Shown here piece after piece: positions 8,695-16,920 of a stretch of DNA of 64,000 bases. The notes under the pieces are model-generated. The model was not told the DNA's origin, did no database searches, and worked only from the letters and a program-made list of their open reading frames with translations. Location: assembly GCA_900550365.1 (NCBI GenBank), contig URRR01000012.1, positions 1-64,000 on the forward strand, written 5' to 3'. The position numbers and the translations under genes were made by a program. The DNA comes from an uncultured Prevotella sp. (GTDB taxonomy: Bacteria; Bacteroidota; Bacteroidia; Bacteroidales; Bacteroidaceae). Numbering within the stretch: position 1 is the first letter of the stretch; each line of letters starts with the position of its first letter.

Positions 8695-8873
8695 GCGGTT
8701 TGAAGGTTTGGCGGTTTGAGGGTTTTACGGTTTGAAGGTCTCACGGTCTTTCGGTTTTAAGGACTTGCGGTCTTATGGAGAATCAGAAACCTCACAACCC
8801 GATAACCTCATAACCCGATAACCTCATAACCTCATAACCCTCAAACCTCATAACCGGATAACCTCATAACCAA
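8695..8873. repeat. Low-complexity inverted and tandem repeat between smpB and the HAD gene
   Basis: The left half repeats GGTTTGAAGGT-like words (8699-8757). The right half repeats AACCTCATAACCCGAT (8789-8872). The two halves are broadly complementary (GGTTTGAGGGTT against AACCCTCAAACC), so a transcript could form a long imperfect hairpin. The repeat ends directly at the start codon of the next gene. No coding potential was seen. Confidence 0.7.
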
Positions 8874-9509
8874 ATGATAAAAAACATAATATTTGATTTA
8901 GGCGGCGTAATAATGACAATAGACCAAGACGAGGCATTGCGCCGTTTTAAGGAGCTCGGACTTGCCGATGCAGAGACATATCTTGACCCATATACCCAGT
9001 CTGGAATATTCGGCGATGTAGAAGAAGGCAAGATTACTGCGGAAGAGTTCCGCTCAGAATTAAGCCGTCTTGTCGGCAGAGAACTGACATTTGACGAATG
9101 TAAGTACTGCTGGTTAGGATATAGGAAAGAGGTTCCGGCGCGTAATCTTGAGGCGTTGAGGCAGCTGCGAGATAAAGGGTACCGCCTGATACTTCTGTCG
9201 AACACCAATCCTTTCATGATGAGTTGGGCTCTCAGCAATGACTTTGACGGCGGTAAAGCGTTGCTAAATGATTATTTTGATGCACTGTATCTCAGTTTCC
9301 GTCTTGGCGTAATGAAGCCGGATGAGAGGTTTTTCAAGGCAGTGATAGATAACGAAAGGATAAACCCGGATGAGTCAGTATTCGTAGATGACGGTCCACG
9401 TAATATAGAGGCGGCACGCAAGCTTGGCTTCAATACGATGTGTCCGAAGAACGGTGAAGACTGGACTGGCCGCCTCGCCGCTCTTCTTGACGGGCTAAAC
9501 AGCAAATGA
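8874..9509 (+). CDS. HAD-superfamily hydrolase (subfamily IA, YihX-like)
   Basis: 211 residues. Motif I is FDLGGVI with the nucleophile Asp8; the second aspartate is replaced by glycine, as in the YihX-like group. Motif II is the serine of LLSNTNPF, motif III the lysine of GVMKPDERFF and motif IV the acid pair of FVDDGPRNIEAA. It is probably a phosphatase acting on a small sugar phosphate or nucleotide, but the substrate cannot be inferred. The start ATG follows the AACCTCATAACC repeat immediately. Confidence 0.88.
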   Translation: MIKNIIFDLGGVIMTIDQDEALRRFKELGLADAETYLDPYTQSGIFGDVEEGKITAEEFRSELSRLVGRELTFDECKYCWLGYRKEVPARNLEALRQLRDKGYRLILLSNTNPFMMSWALSNDFDGGKALLNDYFDALYLSFRLGVMKPDERFFKAVIDNERINPDESVFVDDGPRNIEAARKLGFNTMCPKNGEDWTGRLAALLDGLNSK

Positions 9510-9535
9510 ATTAAAATAACATAGGCAAAAGTATC

Positions 9536-9563
9536 TTGATTTGCGATAAAGTTTGTACTTTTG
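9536..9563 (+). promoter_or_regulatory. Promoter of map
   Basis: TTG at 9536-9538 and TACTTTTG at 9556-9563 are 17 bases apart. The position excludes the longer open frame starting at 9536 and sets the map start at 9590. Confidence 0.65.
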
Positions 9564-9589
9564 CACATAAGTTTATATGGAGTAAGACG

Positions 9590-10450
9590 ATGTTCAATAA
9601 AAGAAAAAGATGGCATACGGTTCCCGGTCAGCCGATAACAGAACTTGACAAGCAGGTGATGTACTGGGAAAACAAAGGAAAGCTGGTGCCCACACGCAAT
9701 CTGATAAAGACACCTGAACAGATAGAAGGCATACGTAAGAGCGGCGTGATAAACAGCGGCGTACTGGATGAAGTTGCCGCACATATACATGCCGGCATGA
9801 GCACAGCCGAGATTGACAAGATATGTTATGACTATTGCACTGAGCACGGGGCAACGCCGGCATGCCTTAATTATGAAGGTTTTCCGAAAAGTGTCTGTAC
9901 AAGTATAAACGAGGTGGTGTGCCACGGCATACCTAAGGAAACGGATATATTACAGGAAGGCGACATTGTTAACGTTGACTTTACAACGATACTTGACGGA
10001 TATTATGCTGATGCTTCACGTATGTTCATAATCGGTAAGACAACTCCGGAAAAAGAACAGCTCGTGCGTGTAGCCAAGGAATGTCTTGAAATAGGTGCCG
10101 AGGCGGCCAAGCCTTACGGCTTTGTTGGCGACATAGGCCACGCGATACAGAAGCATGCTGACAAATATCATTACGGCATTGTGCGTGACCTTTGCGGGCA
10201 CGGCGTAGGTCTTGACTTCCATGAGGAGCCTGAGGTGTTGCATTTCGGCCATAAAGGTACAGGCATGTTGCTCGTTCCGGGTATGGTGTTTACCATTGAG
10301 CCCATGGTGAATATGGGTACATGGAAAGTGTTTATAGATGCTGACGACCCGTATGGCTGGGAAGTGATAACCGGTGACGAGAAACCGAGCGCCCAGTGGG
10401 AGCATACGTTCCTGATGACTGAACATGGGGTAGAGATACTCTCGGCATAA
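9590..10450 (+). CDS. map: Methionine aminopeptidase, type I
   Basis: 286 residues from MFNKRKRW; it removes the N-terminal methionine of new proteins. The metal ligands are readable in order: Asp in VNVDFTTILDG, Asp in YYADASRMF, His in GHGVGLDFHEEPEV, Glu in FTIEPMV and Glu in WEHTFLM. The substrate histidine is in VVCHGIP. An N-terminal extension of about 40 residues precedes the catalytic domain, as in other Bacteroidetes enzymes. It is followed after 13 bases by tsaD. Confidence 0.95.
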   Translation: MFNKRKRWHTVPGQPITELDKQVMYWENKGKLVPTRNLIKTPEQIEGIRKSGVINSGVLDEVAAHIHAGMSTAEIDKICYDYCTEHGATPACLNYEGFPKSVCTSINEVVCHGIPKETDILQEGDIVNVDFTTILDGYYADASRMFIIGKTTPEKEQLVRVAKECLEIGAEAAKPYGFVGDIGHAIQKHADKYHYGIVRDLCGHGVGLDFHEEPEVLHFGHKGTGMLLVPGMVFTIEPMVNMGTWKVFIDADDPYGWEVITGDEKPSAQWEHTFLMTEHGVEILSA

Positions 10451-10463
10451 ACAGTGGAGATTT

Positions 10464-11489
10464 ATGGAAGACGTATATATATTAGGTATAGAAAGCAGTT
10501 GTGACGATACGTCGGCCGCCGTATTGCGTAACGGCGTGTTGCTGAGTAACGTCACGGCTTCGCAGGAAGTACACAGAGCTTACGGCGGAGTGGTGCCTGA
10601 GCTGGCGTCACGTGCCCACCAGCAGAATGTGGTGCCGGTTGTTGACCAGGCACTGAAGCGTGCCGGTGTGGAAAAAGAACAGCTGTCGGCTGTAGCCTTC
10701 ACACGCGGCCCGGGTCTGATGGGCTCATTGCTGGTAGGTGTCAGCTTTGCCAAAGGCTTTGCACGTTCGCTGAACATTCCGCTTATAGACGTTAATCATC
10801 TGCAAGGACACGTCATGGCACACTTCATCAAGGAAAGCGATGATGACCGGTCGGCTCCACCGTTACCGTTCATCTGTCTGCTTGTGAGTGGTGGTAACTC
10901 ACAGATTGTAAAGGTCAACGCTTACAACGACATGGAAGTGCTCGGGCAGACGATTGACGACGCGGCGGGTGAGGCCATTGACAAATGCTCGAAGGTTATG
11001 GAGTTAGGATATCCCGGAGGCCCGATTATAGATAAACTAGCCCGCCAGGGAAATCCTCACGCATACACATTCTCTGAACCGCATATACCAGGACTTGACT
11101 ACAGTTTCAGCGGTTTGAAGACTTCTTTCCTGTACAGTCTGCGTGAGTGGGTGAAGGATGATCCGGACTTTGTTGAACATCATAAGGAGGACTTGGCCGC
11201 AAGTCTTGAGTTCACAATCGTTGACATCCTGATGAAGAAACTGAAACTTGCCGTTAAGCAGACCGGTATCAGGCATGTGGCAGTAGCCGGAGGAGTAAGT
11301 GCCAACACCGGGCTGCGTAACGCATTCCATGAATATGCCGGTAAGTACGGGTGGACGATATATATACCTAAGTTCAGTTATACCACAGACAACGCGGCAA
11401 TGATCGGCATTACCGGATATTATAAATATCTTGACAAGGACTTCTGTCCGATTGACAAGCCGGCATTCTCAAAGGTTACATTTCAATAA
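10464..11489 (+). CDS. tsaD: tRNA N6-adenosine threonylcarbamoyltransferase TsaD
   Basis: 341 residues, the usual length. TsaD transfers the threonylcarbamoyl group to A37 of tRNAs that read ANN codons. The ASKHA ATPase fold is seen from LGIESSCDDTSAAV at the N-terminus. The metal-binding HLQGH motif sits near residue 113, and the nucleotide-binding VSGGNSQIVKV, YPGGPIID and VAVAGGVSANTGLR stretches follow. It lies between map and the CinA-type gene in what looks like one transcript. Confidence 0.96.
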   Translation: MEDVYILGIESSCDDTSAAVLRNGVLLSNVTASQEVHRAYGGVVPELASRAHQQNVVPVVDQALKRAGVEKEQLSAVAFTRGPGLMGSLLVGVSFAKGFARSLNIPLIDVNHLQGHVMAHFIKESDDDRSAPPLPFICLLVSGGNSQIVKVNAYNDMEVLGQTIDDAAGEAIDKCSKVMELGYPGGPIIDKLARQGNPHAYTFSEPHIPGLDYSFSGLKTSFLYSLREWVKDDPDFVEHHKEDLAASLEFTIVDILMKKLKLAVKQTGIRHVAVAGGVSANTGLRNAFHEYAGKYGWTIYIPKFSYTTDNAAMIGITGYYKYLDKDFCPIDKPAFSKVTFQ

Positions 11490-11500
11490 TATATAAGAAT

Positions 11501-12049
11501 ATGGATTTTGAAAATAAAATATTAAGCAGGGAGATCAGCCAGTTTATCTGGGAGAAGGGTAAAACGTTAGGTACTGCTGAGAGCTGTACGGGCGGCAGAA
11601 TAGCTGAGGCCATCATATTGATGCCCGGCGCTTCAAATTATTTTAAAGGCAGCATCGTGTCATATACGAACGAAATCAAGGAAAAGATACTCGGCGTAAG
11701 TCATGATGTGCTTGAAGAGAAGACAGCTGTATGTGAGGATGTGGCCATTGCCATGGTGAAAGGTGCGATAAAAGCTCTTGACGTTGATTATGCCATATCT
11801 GCAACAGGAGTAGCCGGTCCGTCTGGAGGTACTCCCGAAATACCTGTCGGAACAATTTGGCTGGCATGCGGCAGTGCCGACGACATAATCACTATGAAAA
11901 TAGAGGAAGACAAGGGACGTGAGCTGAATCTTTCCAATGCTACGACAAAGGCTCTGCAGTTATTCCTTGACTATCTGAAAGAAAGACTGAAGAACGATAA
12001 TCCCCAGGAGGAAGAGGGAACTGTCAAATCTCCTTTTGCAGGTGCTTGA
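11501..12049 (+). CDS. CinA C-terminal domain protein (nicotinamide-nucleotide amidohydrolase type)
   Basis: 182 residues consisting of the CinA C-terminal domain only. Landmarks are GTAESCTGGRIAEAI near residue 24, the YTNEIKEKILGV stretch and GVAGPSGGTPEIPVGTIW. Proteins of this type deamidate nicotinamide mononucleotide in the pyridine nucleotide cycle (PncC). It starts 11 bases after tsaD. The last 20 residues are charged and look unrelated to the domain. Confidence 0.9.
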   Translation: MDFENKILSREISQFIWEKGKTLGTAESCTGGRIAEAIILMPGASNYFKGSIVSYTNEIKEKILGVSHDVLEEKTAVCEDVAIAMVKGAIKALDVDYAISATGVAGPSGGTPEIPVGTIWLACGSADDIITMKIEEDKGRELNLSNATTKALQLFLDYLKERLKNDNPQEEEGTVKSPFAGA

Positions 12050-12122
12050 AACACGATTTAGGTGCACTTCGGAACGTTATTAATACTAAAAAAAATTAAA
12101 AGCTTTATTATTGACGTAAATA

Positions 12123-12154
12123 TTTTGCACTTTCGGAAAAAGTTAGTAATTTTG
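12123..12154 (+). promoter_or_regulatory. -33/-7 promoter of the ribosomal protein genes
   Basis: TTTTG at 12123-12127 and TAATTTTG at 12147-12154 are 19 bases apart, followed by a leader of about 45 bases before rpmB. Confidence 0.75.
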
Positions 12155-12205
12155 CACTCTGTTTGGAATAAGTATCAAAAATTAAAACAAAAAAGGTAGA
12201 TAGCA

Positions 12206-12469
12206 ATGTCGAAGATTTGTCAAATAACGGGTAAAAAAGCCCAGATAGGAAATAATGTTTCACACTCAAAGCATCGCACAAAGCGTACCTTTGATGTAAA
12301 CCTTTTCAGGAAGAAATTCTATTATGTAGAAGAGCAGTGCTGGATAAGCTTGAAGATAAGTGCAGCCGGCTTGCGTCTTATTAATAAGGTAGGCCTGGAC
12401 GCTGCGCTGAAGCAGGCTGTCTCAAAAGGCTACTGTGATTGGAAAGACATTAAAGTTATAGGAGAATAA
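12206..12469 (+). CDS. rpmB: 50S ribosomal protein L28
   Basis: 87 residues, close to the Bacteroidetes form of bL28. MSKICQITGKKAQIGNNVSHS at the N-terminus and ISLKISAAGLRLINKVGLD near the middle are typical. The pair of N-terminal cysteines of zinc-binding L28 forms is absent. It is the first gene of a cluster with L33 and a DUF4295 protein. Confidence 0.95.
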   Translation: MSKICQITGKKAQIGNNVSHSKHRTKRTFDVNLFRKKFYYVEEQCWISLKISAAGLRLINKVGLDAALKQAVSKGYCDWKDIKVIGE

Positions 12470-12474
12470 TCACC

Positions 12475-12663
12475 ATGGCAAAGAAGGCTAAAGGCAATAG
12501 GGTGCAGGTTATCTTGGAGTGCACTGAGATGAAGAACAGTGGACTGCCCGGTACAAGCCGTTACGTAACGACAAAGAACCGTAAGAACACACCTGAGAGA
12601 ATGGAGTTAATGAAGTATAATCCTATTCTGAAGAAGATGACTCTTCATAAGGAGATTAAATAA
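12475..12663 (+). CDS. rpmG: 50S ribosomal protein L33
   Basis: 62 residues, typical of bL33 in this phylum. It reads VQVILECTEMKNSGLPGTSR and then the TKNRKNTPERMELMKYNP stretch. It has a single Cys and so is the zinc-free form. It starts five bases after rpmB. Confidence 0.95.
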   Translation: MAKKAKGNRVQVILECTEMKNSGLPGTSRYVTTKNRKNTPERMELMKYNPILKKMTLHKEIK

Positions 12664-12683
12664 TAAATTAAATATAACATAAA

Positions 12684-12842
12684 ATGGCAAAGAAAACCGT
12701 CGCTACCCTCCATGAAGGTTCAAAGGATGGTCGCGCTTATACAAAGGTTATCAAGATGGTAAAGAGCCCGAAGACTGGCGCTTACATCTTTGATGAGCAG
12801 ATGGTGCCCAATGAGGCTGTAAAGGATTTCTTTAAGAATTGA
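12684..12842 (+). CDS. Small DUF4295 protein (ribosome-associated)
   Basis: A 52-residue basic protein, MAKKTVATLHEGSKDGRAY at the start and ending KDFFKN, located 20 bases after L33 and directly before an intrinsic terminator. It matches the DUF4295 family that sits beside L28 and L33 throughout Bacteroidetes. I believe this family corresponds to a ribosomal protein seen in Flavobacterium ribosomes (called bL38), but I cannot check that here. The conserved place in a ribosomal cluster supports a ribosomal role. Confidence 0.9.
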   Translation: MAKKTVATLHEGSKDGRAYTKVIKMVKSPKTGAYIFDEQMVPNEAVKDFFKN

Positions 12843-12862
12843 TTCTATCAAGATATAATGTT

Positions 12863-12897
12863 AAAAAAAGGCTGCAATGATTTTTGCGGCCTTTTTT
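12863..12897 (+). terminator. Intrinsic terminator of the rpmB-rpmG-DUF4295 cluster
   Basis: GGCTGCAA pairs with TTGCGGCC (one G-T pair), flanked by an A-run and ending in a run of six T. Confidence 0.9.
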
Positions 12898-12921
12898 GTT
12901 GTGGATATGAGTTCATTTTAC

Positions 12922-12929
12922 TAATTTTG
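12922..12929 (+). promoter_or_regulatory. -7 element of the ftsY operon
   Basis: TAATTTTG lies 17 bases before the ftsY ATG at 12946. It supports the ATG over a TTG at 12940. Confidence 0.65.
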
Positions 12930-12945
12930 TAGCAAAATATTGCGT

Positions 12946-13905
12946 ATGGGATTATTTGGGTTATTCAACAAAAGTAAGAAAGAGACACTTGATAAAGGAT
13001 TAGAGAAGACAAAACAAAGCGTATTTTCTAAGATAGCACGGGCGGTCGCCGGCAAATCAAAGGTTGATGACGATGTTCTGGACAATTTAGAGGAGGTGCT
13101 TATAACATCAGATGTAGGCGTCGACACGACATTGAAGATTATTCAACGTATAGAGGAACGTGTTGCCCGTGACAAATATGTATCAGTGTCTGAATTAAAT
13201 ACTATACTCCGCGACGAGATTGCCGCATTGCTGACAGAGAATAACTCAACGGATAATGAAAACTGGGATTTGCCTTCTGACCATAAACCATACGTGATAC
13301 TTGTAGTCGGAGTAAACGGTGTCGGCAAAACTACGACCATAGGAAAGCTGGCATATCAGTTTAAGAATGCAGGCAAGAAGGTGTATTTAGGCGCGGCCGA
13401 CACGTTCAGAGCTGCTGCTGTAGAGCAGCTTACGATATGGGGCGAACGTGTAGGCGTTCCTGTTATTAAGCAGCAAATGGGAGCTGACCCTGCAAGTGTA
13501 GCTTTTGATACATTAAGTTCGGCCAAGGCGAACGGAGCTGACGTGGTGCTGATTGATACGGCAGGAAGGTTGCATAATAAGGTAGGCCTGATGAACGAGT
13601 TGAAGAAGATCAAGGATGTTATGAAGAAAGTAATTCCACAGGCTCCAGATGAAGTGCTGTTGGTGCTTGACGGGTCTACAGGGCAGAATGCTTTTGAACA
13701 GGCTAAACAGTTTGCTGCCGTAACACAGATAACAAGCCTTGCCATTACTAAACTTGACGGAACTGCTAAGGGTGGAGTGGTGATAGGCATCTCAGACCAG
13801 TTAAAGGTTCCTGTTAAGTATATCGGATTAGGGGAAAAGATGGAAGACTTGCAGCTTTTCAATAAGACTCAGTTTGTAGATTCTCTCTTTAATGTAGAAA
13901 AGTGA
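12946..13905 (+). CDS. ftsY: Signal recognition particle receptor FtsY
   Basis: 319 residues. FtsY is the SRP receptor GTPase at the inner membrane. It has a short N-terminal helix with lysines, the helical N domain and the NG GTPase core: G1 VVGVNGVGKTTTIGK near residue 121, the DTFRAAAVEQL stretch, G3 DTAGRLHN and G4 TKLDGTAKGG. The acidic A domain of E. coli FtsY is missing, as in many Bacteroidetes. The stop overlaps the GTG start of rimO. Confidence 0.96.
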   Translation: MGLFGLFNKSKKETLDKGLEKTKQSVFSKIARAVAGKSKVDDDVLDNLEEVLITSDVGVDTTLKIIQRIEERVARDKYVSVSELNTILRDEIAALLTENNSTDNENWDLPSDHKPYVILVVGVNGVGKTTTIGKLAYQFKNAGKKVYLGAADTFRAAAVEQLTIWGERVGVPVIKQQMGADPASVAFDTLSSAKANGADVVLIDTAGRLHNKVGLMNELKKIKDVMKKVIPQAPDEVLLVLDGSTGQNAFEQAKQFAAVTQITSLAITKLDGTAKGGVVIGISDQLKVPVKYIGLGEKMEDLQLFNKTQFVDSLFNVEK

Positions 13906-15203
13906 AAAAGAACCAGATAGATTTTATTACCTTAGGTTGCTCGAAGAATCTTGTTGACAGTGAACTATTGATGAAGCAATTTGAGGCTAATGGATATAAG
14001 TGCACACATGACAGTAAGAACCCGCAAGGAGAGATAGTGATTATCAATACTTGCGGATTTATTGGCGATGCAAAGGAAGAAAGCGTGAATACGATACTTG
14101 AGTTTGCCGATGCAAAGGAGAGTGGACGTATTCGCAAGTTGTATGTTATGGGGTGCTTGTCTCAAAGATATAGATCAGAGCTGGAGAAAGAGATTCCTCA
14201 AGTTGACAAGTATTACGGTAAATTTGATTTCAGGCAGTTGTTGACAGATTTGGGAAAGGCTGAAGTTCCATCATGTACTGGTAAAAGAACGTTGACCACG
14301 CCGCATCATTATGCTTATATTAAGATAAGTGAAGGTTGTGACAGGCATTGCGCTTACTGTGCCATACCGTTGATAACCGGTCGTCATGTGAGTCGTCCTA
14401 AATCAGAAATATTGGATGAGATAAGGTCGTTTGTCGATTCAGGTGTTAAGGAATTTCAGATAATAGCGCAAGAGTTGACGTATTACGGCATTGATATAGA
14501 TGGCAAGCAGCACATTGCGGATTTGGTTTCAGATATGGCGGATATTCCAGGAGTAAAATGGATTCGCCTGCATTATGCCTATCCTACACATTTTCCATAC
14601 GAGCTGTTGGCTGTCATGCGCGAAAAGCCCAATGTCTGCAAATATCTTGACATAGCATTGCAGCACATCTCTGACAACATTCTTTCAGCGATGAGGCGCC
14701 ATATAACCAAGGCTGAAACTTATGAGCTTATAGAACGGATAAGGAAAGAAGTCCCTGGAATACATCTTCGTACAACATTAATGGTAGGTTTTCCTAATGA
14801 GACGGAAGAGGACTTCAACGAGCTTATTGAGTTTACAAAATGGGCGCGTTTTGAACGAATGGGCGCTTTTGCATATTCGGAAGAGGAAGACACATACAGC
14901 GCAATACATTATAAAGACAACATACCGCAAGAAGTAAAGCAGTCACGTCTTGACAAGCTGATGGCCTTACAGCAGGATATAAGTTCTGAAATAGCCGCGT
15001 CAAAAGTCGGAAAAGTATTTAAAGTTATCATTGACCGCAAGGAGGGTGATTATTATATCGGCCGTACAGAGTTCAGTTCACCCGAGGTTGACCCGGAGGT
15101 CTTGATACCAGTCGGCGGCAAACATCTGCGTACAGGTGCTTTTTATAATGTCAAGATTACAGACTCAGAGGAGTTTGACCTGTATGGAACGGTTGTGGAA
15201 TAG
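13902..15203 (+). CDS. rimO: Ribosomal protein S12 methylthiotransferase RimO
   Basis: 433 residues starting with GTG inside the ftsY stop (GTGA overlap), so translation is probably coupled. It adds a methylthio group to an aspartate of ribosomal protein S12. The N-terminal UPF0004 domain has the three cluster cysteines (LGCSKN, NTCGFI, MGCLSQR). The radical-SAM CxxxCxxC is in GCDRHCAYCAIP, and a C-terminal TRAM domain is seen from about residue 365. Confidence 0.96.
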   Translation: MKKNQIDFITLGCSKNLVDSELLMKQFEANGYKCTHDSKNPQGEIVIINTCGFIGDAKEESVNTILEFADAKESGRIRKLYVMGCLSQRYRSELEKEIPQVDKYYGKFDFRQLLTDLGKAEVPSCTGKRTLTTPHHYAYIKISEGCDRHCAYCAIPLITGRHVSRPKSEILDEIRSFVDSGVKEFQIIAQELTYYGIDIDGKQHIADLVSDMADIPGVKWIRLHYAYPTHFPYELLAVMREKPNVCKYLDIALQHISDNILSAMRRHITKAETYELIERIRKEVPGIHLRTTLMVGFPNETEEDFNELIEFTKWARFERMGAFAYSEEEDTYSAIHYKDNIPQEVKQSRLDKLMALQQDISSEIAASKVGKVFKVIIDRKEGDYYIGRTEFSSPEVDPEVLIPVGGKHLRTGAFYNVKITDSEEFDLYGTVVE

Positions 15204-15235
15204 CAGGGATATTGAATCACGAAAAATCATTTATA

Positions 15236-15523
15236 ATGAACAACAGAAGTTTTATTGCTGAATTGTCCCAGCGTTTGGGATATACTCAAGATGACACGCA
15301 GAAAATGATTCATACCGTCATTGACGCTATGAATGAGTGTTTTCAGCGTGGTGACAGTGTGTCTGTTCCTAAGTTCGGGACTTTTGAAGTAAAAAAACGT
15401 CTGGAGCGTATTGTCGTTAATCCTGGAACAAAACAGCGTATGCTTGTACCCCCGAAACTGGTGCTTGCTTTCAAACCCATTGCAGCGATAAAGGAAAAAC
15501 TAAAGAATGGAGGTGAGGGATAA
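15236..15523 (+). CDS. HU family DNA-binding protein
   Basis: 95 residues from MNNRSFIAEL. It has the HU/IHF fold signature: two N-terminal helices, VSVPKFGTFEVKKR, then a beta-arm with the intercalating proline region VNPGTKQRM, ending KLVLAFKP. It is a nucleoid protein of the HU/IHF class. The upstream TTG at 15212 adds eight poorly conserved residues and is not preferred. The stop overlaps the ATG of the next gene by one base, so the two HU proteins are probably made together. Confidence 0.9.
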   Translation: MNNRSFIAELSQRLGYTQDDTQKMIHTVIDAMNECFQRGDSVSVPKFGTFEVKKRLERIVVNPGTKQRMLVPPKLVLAFKPIAAIKEKLKNGGEG

Positions 15524-16842
15524 TGGCAAAGATTTCTATTCTTGACATAGCGAAAGCCGTTGTCTCGAAACACGGCTTGTCACAACAGGACGCCGAGAAG
15601 TTTGTAACAGCGCTTTTTGATGTTATAAATGAGGGGCTTAATCGTGAGAAGATAGTAAAGGTAAAAGGTCTTGGTACGTTTAAGGTTATTGATGTACGTG
15701 AGCGTGAGAGCGTAAACGTGAATACCGGTGAGCGTGTCGTTATAGAAAGTCATGGTAAGATAACATTTACTCCTGACCCTATAATGCGTGACCTTGTGAA
15801 CAAACCGTTTGCGCAGTTTGAGACAGTTGTCTTAAATGACGGCGTTGATTTGGAGGAGATGAGCCGTATCCAAGTGCCCGAAGATGAATCATTTTCAGTT
15901 TCAGATGACGCTGATTATTCTGAAAACAATGACGTTGAGGAAAACGGACAAGATACTGTAGAGACAATCGAAGCATCTGATTCAGATGGCGATGCCGATA
16001 AAAACGGTGGTGATGAAACTGAAGTTACGGCCCATGACGAGCCTGCCGTAATAAGCGATGACGCTGAACCGCAACCGGCAGAGGCGGAAGTTTCAGAGGA
16101 TAAAGCCTTGTCTGGGGATGAGCCTGACAGCGTAACGGATGTTGAGAATAACGTAAATTCAGACGTTTCTTCCGTTGTCGATAAGGCAGAAAATAATGAA
16201 GATGTAGCCATCGCGGATGCTCCTGAAAGCTTTAATGTGACTGAAAACGCAGATGAAGACACTTCAGAGAGGCCTTCTGATGAAGAGACAGAGGCCGACG
16301 GAACAGAAGAAAAAAGCTTTTTATCACGTCACAGCAAGTCTGTCTTTGGCTTTGTTTGCATCTTGATAGCTGCCGCTGCGTTTACCGGCGGATATTATTA
16401 TGGCCGCAATTCGGTAACTCCGGTAGTAAAGTATCGTACGGTAAGAGTGGCAGTTAAGCCCGAAAAGACAAATGCTTCTGCCGATACGTTGCAGCGAGCA
16501 GACACTACGGTTGTAGCAAAGAAAGAAAAAACAGTTACTGATACTGTCCGACAGGCTGAGCCTGAGAAAGTTGAGGTATCGGCGAAGGCTGTTCCGGAGC
16601 GTAATGGTGCAGATTCTCAGGAACTGAAAAATGCAGGTGTCATGGTTAAGACCGGTGCATACAGAATAACGGGAACTGCCGAAACGATAACCGTTAAGCG
16701 TGGAGAGACTTTAAAGAAAATATCCAGATTTTATCTTGGTGACGGCATGGAATGTTATGTTCAGGTGCATAACGGCATAACGGAAGTAACTGAAGGCATG
16801 AAACTTAAGATACCCAAACTGGAACTTAAGCGGCGCAGATAG
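15523..16842 (+). CDS. Membrane-anchored HU-LysM protein
   Basis: 439 residues in four parts. Residues 1-90 form a complete HU/IHF domain (VKGLGTFKVIDVRERESVNVN with arm). Residues about 105-265 are very acidic, rich in Asp, Glu and Ser. One membrane segment (SVFGFVCILIAAAAFTGGYY) lies near 272-293. A LysM domain (TITVKRGETLKKISRFYLGD) lies at 389-435. The expected topology places HU in the cytoplasm and LysM at the peptidoglycan, so the protein may tie DNA to the wall. That role is inference. It is the last gene of the ftsY-rimO-HU operon. Confidence 0.88.
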   Translation: MAKISILDIAKAVVSKHGLSQQDAEKFVTALFDVINEGLNREKIVKVKGLGTFKVIDVRERESVNVNTGERVVIESHGKITFTPDPIMRDLVNKPFAQFETVVLNDGVDLEEMSRIQVPEDESFSVSDDADYSENNDVEENGQDTVETIEASDSDGDADKNGGDETEVTAHDEPAVISDDAEPQPAEAEVSEDKALSGDEPDSVTDVENNVNSDVSSVVDKAENNEDVAIADAPESFNVTENADEDTSERPSDEETEADGTEEKSFLSRHSKSVFGFVCILIAAAAFTGGYYYGRNSVTPVVKYRTVRVAVKPEKTNASADTLQRADTTVVAKKEKTVTDTVRQAEPEKVEVSAKAVPERNGADSQELKNAGVMVKTGAYRITGTAETITVKRGETLKKISRFYLGDGMECYVQVHNGITEVTEGMKLKIPKLELKRRR

Positions 16843-16867
16843 CCGTCAGTAACAGCGCATCATATAT

Positions 16868-16920
16868 AACAAAACGATACCGGCCACGACAGATATTGTC
16901 GTGGCCGGTATCGTTTTGTT
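16868..16920. terminator. Bidirectional terminator, perfect 24-bp hairpin
   Basis: Arms of 24 bases at 16868-16891 and 16897-16920 are exact reverse complements around a five-base loop (GATAT). The core is GATACCGGCCACGACA, with AACAAAAC/GTTTTGTT ends. It sits between two convergent genes and can end transcription from both sides. Confidence 0.9.
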
